Part shown: one piece after another, positions 4,622 to 9,346 of the stretch
How the letters are laid out: the number at the start of each line of letters is the position of its first letter
Numbering within the stretch: position 1 is the stretch's first letter
Assembly (NCBI GenBank): GCA_002405755.1
Contig: DHMK01000016.1
Coordinates: forward strand, 13,940-23,285
DNA from: Clostridiales bacterium UBA4644
Lineage (GTDB): Bacteria; Bacillota; Clostridia; Oscillospirales; Butyricicoccaceae
DNA length: 9,346 bases
Direction: 5' to 3'
Position numbers and translations under genes: made by a program
Notes under the pieces: model-generated
The model's database searches: none
What the model was told of the DNA's origin: nothing
What the model saw: only the letters and a program-made list of their open reading frames with translations

Positions 4622-7600
4622 ATGAGCACTCTCAAAAAGATCCTCGCGCTGAGCCTGGCTCTGGCCATGATCCTCTCTGTGTCTGCCTTCGCTGGCAATT
4701 ATTCTGCGGATACCTATAAGGATGCCGCTGCCATCGATGAAGACGCTGCAGAGTCTGTTGAGCTGCTGTATGCGCTCAAGGTCATGACCGGTGACGAGAA
4801 GGGTAACTTCAACCCCAACGCCACCATCACCCGTGCCGAAGTTGCCAAGATGATCTATGTCATCCTGAACTACGGCAAGGACGATAAGGCCACCGCTTAT
4901 GCCGCCGCGAACCTGTTTACCGATGTTCCCGCTACCGAGTGGTATGCCGGCTACATCAACTACCTGGCCGCTCTGGGCCTGGTCAACGGCAGCGAAGGCA
5001 AGTTCTATCCCACCAACCCCGTCAAGACCGCTGAAGCGGCCAAGATGCTGCTGACCGCCATCGGCTATTCCGCCGTTGACCGTCAGTACACCGGCGCCAA
5101 CTGGGCCAAGAACGTCCTGAGCGATGCTTCTATCGTTGGTCTGCTGGCTGGCTACGAAGCCGACATCAACGGCGCTGCTCCCCGTCAGTGGGTCGCCGTC
5201 ATGTTCGCCAACGCTCTGCTGGATGCTTACACCTTTAATACCGTTGTGCCCTCCGGCTACAATGGCATCTTCGGTTCCGGCTCTGCTGTTGCGGGCACCG
5301 ATAAGTTCGTCAAGTTCGGCTATAAGTATTATAAGCTGGATACCTTCACCGGCTATCTGTTTGCCACTGATTCTGTCTACATTGATGAACTGGCGAAAGG
5401 CGAAAAGACGAAGGATGATGGTAAGGTTGAAGTCCGTACTGCTGACGATGATTGCGTGATCTTTGCTACCGTTTCCGGTGCTGAGAATACCGCCACCAAG
5501 ACTCAGTGGATCGAAGTTGACAACCCCGGTCTGGGCTACATGGATCTGGGCCAGCAGTTCCGCGTCATCTACAAGAGCAACGGTTCTGTTTACTCTGCGA
5601 GAGCTACCGGTAAGTCTGCGGTCGGCGACAGCACTGTCTACGATCTGACTTATGACATCGATCGCGCTGCCAGCAAGAACGATGCGTATAACCGCTATGA
5701 GTTCACCGCTGGTGAGTTCTCTGGTACCTTTGATGAAAAGACTGTCAACGAGCTGGTTGTTGACAAGAAGAATAACACCACGAAGTTCACTTCCATTTCT
5801 TATAGTGAGATGGCTAAGCTGGCCGGCCAGCGTAAGGCGGATGATGTCCGTCTGGTTGACCGCAATGGCGATGGCACTATCGACTATGTGATCTACAAGG
5901 CTTACACCTATGCTCAGGTTGAGCATGTCAAAGAGCACAAGATCTATGGCAAGTATTTCACTGCTAACGATGTTGAAGGCAACACCCTGAAGGCTGTGGG
6001 CTTCACTGCTCTTGCTGGAAAGTACGATACTACGCAGTGGTATCTGGACGAGGTCGTCAACACGGATGACGAGATCGAAGCGAACAACATCCTGAAGATC
6101 TGCTACAATCCCGACGAAGCCAAGTACGATGTGGAAGTTATGGCTGTTGAGAGCGATGTCGCTTATGAGAAGCGCAGCTCCAAGGGCATCCACACTCTGG
6201 GCGGCGAAGACTATGTCATCGGTGCAAATGGCTGGGCCGACAACAACGAGGATGTTCTGGTTGCTTCCAACCTGAAGGAAAAGATGAATCTGGTTGCTGA
6301 AGACGGTCTGGTCATTCTGGCTCAGCTGGTCGACAGCAATTATGATGATCTGGCTGACATCAATGCTCAGCTGGTCATGGTCACCGGCCTGCAGATCGAT
6401 AAGTACACGGTCGGCGATGACCGCGCTTTCATCGATTACATGACCATCGATGGCGAAGAGCACGAAGAAGCTCGCGTGAAACTCAGCAAGTGCGTGCTTG
6501 ATGTGACTGAAGCCGACAAGAAAAACAAGAACTACGACACTGCTGAGGCGGCCGCACTGGAGCGTCTTCTGAAGGAAGACAAGCGTCTGTTCGTCCTCCG
6601 CGAGACCGGTGATCAGGTCTACCTGATTGCGCTGAGCGAAGATAAGAACGCGGACAATTATGCGCAGGATGTCCTGGACTACTCCGACAGCCTGCTGGAT
6701 GGCTATCGCGAGGAAGGCTATAATACTGGCGATGCGAAGAATTTCGACGCCGCGAAGGCCACCTTCGACGATGATTACATCAACGACGAAAATGTCTTCT
6801 TCATGTCTTATCTGAAGAATGGTTCTCGGAAGTATCTGGTCGGCACTCTGAGTGATCTGGGCGCTGCCACTTACAACAAGGGCCATATCCAGGGCCTGTA
6901 CACCACCAAGCGCACCATCGACACCTATCAGGCTGGTTACATCGGCCTGGGCGAGCTGACCCTGAAGGAGGCCAGCGGCTATCTGTACACCACTTCCGGC
7001 GATACCTGGTCTGAGGATTCCGATGAGGAGACCTTCGTCCTGGGCGATGTGGTCTTTGAGAATGGCGAGACTGCCGACTCTATCGTGGTCGCGTATGATA
7101 AGACCCAGAATGATGCTATCCAGGCTAACTGCCTGTACAGCTACACCTATGAAAAGGTCAAGGGCGAGCCGGTCTACACTCTGACTCTCATCGACGAGAT
7201 GAGCCAGGATGAAGAACCCGATAACGGTTTCTTCAACCGTGTCGACCTGTTTGCTGGCAAGAAGACTTCTAGCATGACTGATAAGTACGACATCGTCACT
7301 GTCACCGGCAAGACCATCCTTGCTCGCGCTGATGGTGCGACCGATGAGACGGTTACCGTGAATAGCGATACCGTGGTCGTGCTGAAGAAGATGACCTGGG
7401 ATCCCAAGGACACTTATGATGAGCAGAACGATGATGCCGTGGAGCTTCAGGATGAAGAAATCGCTTTCGTCACCTTTGCTGATCTGATCGCGGAGGAAGA
7501 TGACGAGTATGTCAACTTCATCGCTGGCGGCGCGGATGATACCTATCATTATTATTCCGATTATATCGTCATGGGTTCCGGCACAAATGATAAGAAGGCT

Positions 7601-7651
7601 GATATGCTGTATGTCATCGTTCACGCTGTTGCGGACGATATGAACCACTAA
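4622..7651 (+). CDS. Secreted S-layer homology (SLH) domain protein, likely S-layer or major surface protein
   Basis: This 1009-residue exported protein begins with a signal peptide (KK, hydrophobic core, predicted cleavage after AFA at 24). SLH domains then anchor it to secondary cell wall polymer. SLH1 (about 30-87) has FNPNATITRAEVAKMIY. SLH2 (about 97-148) has FTDVPATEWYAGYINYLAALGLVNG and FYPTNPVKTAEAAKMLL. SLH3 (about 160-204) is degenerate. The remaining roughly 800 residues are acidic, rich in Tyr, Asp and beta strands, have few cysteines (I count four) and match no domain I can name. A calcium-loop-like D-R-N-G-D-G-T-I-D lies at 413-421, and a weaker D-S-N-Y-D-D-L-A-D at 571-579. A strong promoter, AGGAGG site and restricted codon use point to very high expression. 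It is monocistronic. Whether it forms a true lattice cannot be read from sequence. Confidence 0.9.
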   Translation: MSTLKKILALSLALAMILSVSAFAGNYSADTYKDAAAIDEDAAESVELLYALKVMTGDEKGNFNPNATITRAEVAKMIYVILNYGKDDKATAYAAANLFTDVPATEWYAGYINYLAALGLVNGSEGKFYPTNPVKTAEAAKMLLTAIGYSAVDRQYTGANWAKNVLSDASIVGLLAGYEADINGAAPRQWVAVMFANALLDAYTFNTVVPSGYNGIFGSGSAVAGTDKFVKFGYKYYKLDTFTGYLFATDSVYIDELAKGEKTKDDGKVEVRTADDDCVIFATVSGAENTATKTQWIEVDNPGLGYMDLGQQFRVIYKSNGSVYSARATGKSAVGDSTVYDLTYDIDRAASKNDAYNRYEFTAGEFSGTFDEKTVNELVVDKKNNTTKFTSISYSEMAKLAGQRKADDVRLVDRNGDGTIDYVIYKAYTYAQVEHVKEHKIYGKYFTANDVEGNTLKAVGFTALAGKYDTTQWYLDEVVNTDDEIEANNILKICYNPDEAKYDVEVMAVESDVAYEKRSSKGIHTLGGEDYVIGANGWADNNEDVLVASNLKEKMNLVAEDGLVILAQLVDSNYDDLADINAQLVMVTGLQIDKYTVGDDRAFIDYMTIDGEEHEEARVKLSKCVLDVTEADKKNKNYDTAEAAALERLLKEDKRLFVLRETGDQVYLIALSEDKNADNYAQDVLDYSDSLLDGYREEGYNTGDAKNFDAAKATFDDDYINDENVFFMSYLKNGSRKYLVGTLSDLGAATYNKGHIQGLYTTKRTIDTYQAGYIGLGELTLKEASGYLYTTSGDTWSEDSDEETFVLGDVVFENGETADSIVVAYDKTQNDAIQANCLYSYTYEKVKGEPVYTLTLIDEMSQDEEPDNGFFNRVDLFAGKKTSSMTDKYDIVTVTGKTILARADGATDETVTVNSDTVVVLKKMTWDPKDTYDEQNDDAVELQDEEIAFVTFADLIAEEDDEYVNFIAGGADDTYHYYSDYIVMGSGTNDKKADMLYVIVHAVADDMNH

Positions 7652-7684
7652 TCATTCCTGATAGGAAACAAACCGCATAACCTT

Positions 7685-7712
7685 AAGCCCCCGGCCGAAG
7701 CCGGGGGCTTTT
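7685..7712 (+). terminator. Intrinsic terminator of the S-layer gene
   Basis: AAGCCCCCGGC (7685-7695) and GCCGGGGGCTT (7700-7710) form a perfect 11-bp stem capped by a CGAA tetraloop, followed by T residues running out of the stem. A second tiny hairpin, TTCCT-GAT-AGGAA, lies at 7655-7667, just after the stop codon. Confidence 0.92.
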
Positions 7713-7734
7713 CCTGTCCCGATTTGATTTTTTG

Positions 7735-7776
7735 CAAAAGAAAGGCCGCGGCGCTGCAGAGTGCAGCGGCCGCGGC
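7735..7776 (-). terminator. Intrinsic terminator of the ybaK-like gene (minus strand)
   Basis: On the minus strand a very GC-rich stem (7762-7776 with 7745-7758, 14 paired positions with one bulged base and a 3-base loop) is followed by TTTCTTTT (complement of about 7736-7743). It begins 18 bases after the deacylase stop codon and faces the S-layer terminator. Confidence 0.82.
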
Positions 7777-7793
7777 AGCGCGCTTTCCGCAGC

Positions 7794-8279
7794 TCAAGCA
7801 GGGGGCTTCGGTATGATGTCACAAACATCCACCCATGCTTTTGCTTTGGAGATGGTAAATAGCTCCTCCGGCGTCAGCTCCACGGCGGAATTGGCAGACC
7901 CCGCCGCGGGGAAGACCGTGGAAAAGCGCTTCAGGCTTTCGTCGCAATAAACGGCGACCCCCGGCGGCAGGGCGAAGGGGCAGACCCCGCCAACGCTGTG
8001 GCCTGTCATCTCCGCCGTCTGCTGGTGCGAGAGCATCTTCGGCTTGAAGCCGAAGTATTCCTTGAACTTCCGGTTGCTGATCTTTCCGTCGCCCGCCGCG
8101 CAGATCAGGATGCAGCTGCCGTCCTTGTGGAGAAAGGCCAGCGTCTTGCAGATGCGCGCGCCCTCCACGCCGACGGCCAGCGCCGCCAGATCCACCGTGG
8201 CGCTGGAAACGGAAAATTCCCGGATGATCCCCGCCTTGCCGAAGCCCGAAAGATAAGCTCGGACGCTTTCGACCGACAT
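7794..8279 (-). CDS. YbaK/EbsC-type aminoacyl-tRNA deacylase (Cys-tRNA(Pro)-deacylase-like)
   Basis: A 161-residue protein of the YbaK/ProX editing family, which in the cytoplasm hydrolyses amino acids wrongly attached to tRNA (Cys-tRNA(Pro) in the best-known member). It shows the family's VDLAALAVGVEGARICKTLAF with the conserved active-site lysine (about Lys45), then KISNRKFKEYFG, the glycine loop HSVGGVCPFALP (94-105) and the C-terminal GSANSAVELTPEEL. The start at 8279 is preferred because GAGGG (8288-8292 on this strand) lies eight bases upstream. A start at 8312 would add 11 residues but lies within the predicted -10 box and has no ribosome site. Length agrees with the family. It stands alone between its own promoter and terminator. 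The exact tRNA substrate within the family is uncertain. Confidence 0.9.
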   Translation of the reverse strand: MSVESVRAYLSGFGKAGIIREFSVSSATVDLAALAVGVEGARICKTLAFLHKDGSCILICAAGDGKISNRKFKEYFGFKPKMLSHQQTAEMTGHSVGGVCPFALPPGVAVYCDESLKRFSTVFPAAGSANSAVELTPEELFTISKAKAWVDVCDIIPKPPA

Positions 8280-8287
8280 AATGCTAT

Positions 8288-8292
8288 CCCTC
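8288..8292 (-). promoter_or_regulatory. Ribosome binding site deciding the ybaK-like start
   Basis: Read on the minus strand, GAGGG stands eight bases before the ATG at 8279. The in-frame upstream ATG at 8312 has no such site and would lie at or before the transcription start, so this site fixes the shorter protein. Confidence 0.65.
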
Positions 8293-8310
8293 GATTCATC
8301 CTTTTTCCCC

Positions 8311-8339
8311 ATTATAAGTCATGATCAAGTCAAAAACAA
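8311..8339 (-). promoter_or_regulatory. Promoter of the ybaK-like gene
   Basis: On the minus strand a perfect TATAAT (8311-8316) lies 17 bases from TTGTTT (8334-8339, 3/6 match). A better-looking TTGACT also occurs between them but only 11 bases from the -10, which is too close. The transcript would start near 8304, 25 bases before the ATG. Confidence 0.65.
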
Positions 8340-8340
8340 G

Positions 8341-8379
8341 GCCCGCAGCGGAAATCCGGGCGTTTTTTCGCGTTTTTTT
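8341..8379 (+). terminator. Orphan terminator-like hairpin
   Basis: GCCCG (8341-8345) and CGGGC (8357-8361) form a short stem with an 11-base loop. It is followed by TTTTTT (8363-8368) and a second run of seven T (8373-8379). It has the form of a weak plus-strand terminator, but there is no plus-strand gene between it and the S-layer terminator. Confidence 0.4.
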
Positions 8380-8416
8380 GACAGAGATAAAACCATCCGT
8401 AGTTGTCAAGTCAAAA
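8378..8416. repeat. Inverted and direct repeats in the ybaK / XRE intergenic region
   Basis: TTGACA (8378-8383) and TGTCAA (8404-8409) are a perfect inverted pair 20 bases apart. TCAAGTCAAAA (8406-8416) repeats exactly at 8325-8335, within the ybaK promoter spacer and -35. They could be binding sites of a regulator acting on both divergent genes, for example the XRE protein. Confidence 0.4.
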
Positions 8417-8475
8417 TTGCAAAAAAAACCAACAAAAAATTCGCAAAAAAAATTACACCCTGTTTTCGGCAAAAA
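8413..8475 (+). promoter_or_regulatory. Phased A-tracts upstream of the XRE gene promoter
   Basis: Runs of four, eight, six, eight and five A lie at 8413-8416, 8421-8428, 8434-8439, 8445-8452 and 8471-8475. The first four have centres 10-12 bases apart, close to a helical turn, which predicts intrinsic bending. The last ends four bases before the -35, a position suited to an UP element. Confidence 0.5.
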
Positions 8476-8478
8476 CCC

Positions 8479-8507
8479 TTTACAACCGCCCCGCGCAAGG
8501 GTATACT
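8479..8507 (+). promoter_or_regulatory. Promoter of the XRE regulator gene
   Basis: TTTACA (8479-8484, 5/6 match) and TATACT (8502-8507, 5/6 match) are separated by exactly 17 bases. The predicted start near 8514 leaves a leader of about 35 nt. Confidence 0.78.
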
Positions 8508-8548
8508 AAAAAAGCAATTTTGGAAGGAACGGTAACAGGACTATGGTG

Positions 8549-9214
8549 ATGGATTTTCCGCGCACTCTCAGCCTGCTGCGGCAGGAAAAAAAGATCAGCC
8601 AGCGCAAGGCGGCGGGGGAGCTGGGGGTCTCTCAGGCCCTTTTGTCTCACTACGAAAACGGCGTTCGGGAGCCGGGGCTGAGCTTCGTGGTGCGGGCCGC
8701 GGATTTTTATGGCGTTTCGGCGGATTTTTTGCTGGGGCGCACCATGGCCCGGGACGGCGGCGCGATTTTGGCGGACGATCTGATGGACAGCAGCCAGGAG
8801 AAGGACAATGTCCTTCGGGGCAGCGCCATGGTCATGCTGCAGAAAAAGCTGCTGGTCAATTCCCTTTCCCTGCTCTATGAGCAGCTGGGCAAGGAGAGCC
8901 TGCGGCTGACGAGAGCCGTTTCCGATTATCTGAGCCTTTCCTTTTATAAGACCTTCCGCCTGCTTTACGAGATGGACGAGAGCGCCAGCCGCAAGGCCTT
9001 TGCTGCGCCGAAGTCCGTTTTTTCCGAGCTTTGCGACTGCGAAATGAAGCGCTGCGAGAGCGTTTTGCGGCAGCTGGCCGCCGATGGGGAGGACGCCACG
9101 CTGAATATGTCGCTGGAGCGGATGCAGCAGAATTGGCCCCGGCTCGCGCCATCGCTGCTTTCGCTGCTCCATAACATGGACGAAAAAATTGACCCGGAAA
9201 ACGAAAAAAAGTGA
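8549..9214 (+). CDS. XRE-family helix-turn-helix transcriptional regulator
   Basis: A 221-residue DNA-binding protein. Residues about 4-62 are a Cro/C1-type HTH: TLSLLRQEKKISQRKAAGELG, the recognition segment VSQALLSHYENGVREPGLSFV, then ADFYGVSADFLLGR, the usual SinR-like end of this domain. The remaining roughly 155 residues are helical and leucine-rich and contain no peptidase, cupin or ligand-binding motif that I recognise; they may serve dimerisation. The start at 8549 is preferred since AGGA (8537-8540) lies eight bases upstream. An ATG six bases earlier (8543) would add two residues but has only GGAAGGA 14 bases away. The gene has its own promoter beside repeats that could be its operator, so autoregulation and control of the divergent ybaK are possible but unproven. 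Confidence 0.88.
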   Translation: MDFPRTLSLLRQEKKISQRKAAGELGVSQALLSHYENGVREPGLSFVVRAADFYGVSADFLLGRTMARDGGAILADDLMDSSQEKDNVLRGSAMVMLQKKLLVNSLSLLYEQLGKESLRLTRAVSDYLSLSFYKTFRLLYEMDESASRKAFAAPKSVFSELCDCEMKRCESVLRQLAADGEDATLNMSLERMQQNWPRLAPSLLSLLHNMDEKIDPENEKK

Positions 9215-9237
9215 GAAAAAGGCTTGCTTTTTTCTCA
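9212..9237 (+). terminator. A/T-rich terminator-like hairpin at the end of the XRE gene
   Basis: TGAGAAAAA (9212-9220, containing the stop codon) pairs with TTTTTCTCA (9229-9237) over nine bases around an 8-base loop. The T-run lies inside the right arm, not after it, so termination strength is uncertain. The right arm overlaps the proposed -35 of the tRNA promoter. Confidence 0.5.
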
Positions 9238-9252
9238 GACCTATGGTAATAT
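9224..9252 (+). promoter_or_regulatory. Promoter of the tRNA-Thr gene
   Basis: TTGCTT (9224-9229) and TAATAT (9247-9252) are 17 bases apart. A perfect TATAAT (9250-9255) overlaps the latter at 20-base spacing. Transcription would begin about 20 bases before the tRNA. No GC-rich discriminator pattern was judged. Confidence 0.5.
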
Positions 9253-9281
9253 AATATTCGCGCCGAGTGAGAGGCAGAAGT

Positions 9282-9346
9282 GCTGGTGTAGCTCAGCCGG
9301 TAGAGCAGCTGATTTGTAATCAGCAGGTCGGGGGTTCGAATCCGTC
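9282..9346 (+). tRNA. tRNA-Thr, anticodon UGU (3' end cut by window)
   Basis: The cloverleaf can be laid out from the sequence. Acceptor 5' strand GCTGGTG is at 9282-9288. The D arm is GCTC / GAGC (9291-9306). The anticodon stem is GCTGA / TCAGC (9308-9324) with loop TTTGTAA and anticodon TGT at 9315-9317, which reads ACA and other ACN threonine codons. The variable loop is AGGTC and the T loop TTCGAAT (9335-9341). The 3' acceptor strand and CCA region lie beyond the edge. The T stem as visible (GGGGG with CCGTC) has one G-U and one G-G pair. Confidence 0.93.

Noticed and set aside
4604..7648. A 1014-codon open frame on the minus strand opposite the S-layer gene
   Set aside because: It is codon-aligned with the sense gene, starts with GTG, has no sensible domain (a monotonous Ile/Val/Asp/Gly/Ser composition) and follows from the absence of TTA, CTA and TCA in the sense gene. 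The sense frame has a signal peptide, SLH domains, a promoter and a ribosome site.
8319..8329. TCATGATCAAG as a palindromic operator (core TGATCA)
   Set aside because: Only a 6-base palindrome, expected by chance, and better explained as part of the promoter spacer.
8378..8406. Plus-strand promoter using the consensus TTGACA at 8378
   Set aside because: There is no -10-like hexamer 16-18 bases downstream. TTTACA/TATACT at 8479-8507 is a much better promoter for the XRE gene.
1..9346. A defence island, prophage, transposon, CRISPR array or biosynthetic cluster
   Set aside because: I found no integrase, transposase, repeat-spacer pattern, terminal inverted repeats, nuclease/ATPase effector pair or precursor peptide. 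The XRE regulator next to a tRNA alone is not evidence of an integrated element.

Overview
The window looks like a piece of chromosome from a GC-rich anaerobic member of the Clostridia, probably Oscillospiraceae (Oscillibacter/Flavonifractor-like). This is inferred from the combination of an electron-transfer flavoprotein, an SLH-domain S-layer protein, Gram-positive-style ribosome binding sites (AGGAGG, GGAGG) and TTGACA/TATAAT-type promoters. The genus cannot be fixed from the sequence alone.

Layout, left to right. (1) 1-228 is the 3' end of etfA, followed by a GC-rich hairpin and an S66-family LD-carboxypeptidase (292-1197). (2) A perfect 12-bp hairpin serves as a shared bidirectional terminator with a convergent GNAT acetyltransferase (1251-1733, minus). 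(3) A divergent intergenic region with an extended -10 promoter leads into a tight four-gene plus-strand operon (1867-4406): a RimJ/RimL-type GNAT, a radical SAM protein with an atypical CX4CX2C cluster motif, a YfbR-type 5'-deoxynucleotidase and a small three-helix membrane protein. Two of its junctions are ATGA overlaps. It ends at a strong terminator. (4) A textbook promoter and a roughly 100-nt leader drive a 1009-residue secreted SLH-domain protein (4622-7651), closed by an 11-bp terminator hairpin. (5) A YbaK-type aminoacyl-tRNA deacylase lies on the minus strand (7794-8279), with its own promoter and terminator. (6) An A-tract-rich divergent region precedes an XRE-family regulator (8549-9214). 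(7) A tRNA-Thr(UGU) gene is cut by the right edge.

The genes do not add up to one pathway. EtfA belongs to flavin-based electron transfer. The carboxypeptidase and the S-layer protein act on or at the cell envelope. YfbR hydrolyses dNMPs, YbaK hydrolyses mischarged tRNA, and the GNATs modify unknown small molecules or proteins. etfA and the S-layer gene share a codon style (CGT/CGC arginine, C- or T-ending codons) that differs from the CGG/GCG/CTG-rich neighbours, consistent with high expression.

I see no CRISPR array, insertion sequence, phage gene or recognisable defence system. The features most worth a second look are the radical SAM protein and its operon, the regulatory architecture upstream of the S-layer gene, and the repeats and phased A-tracts between ybaK and the XRE gene.
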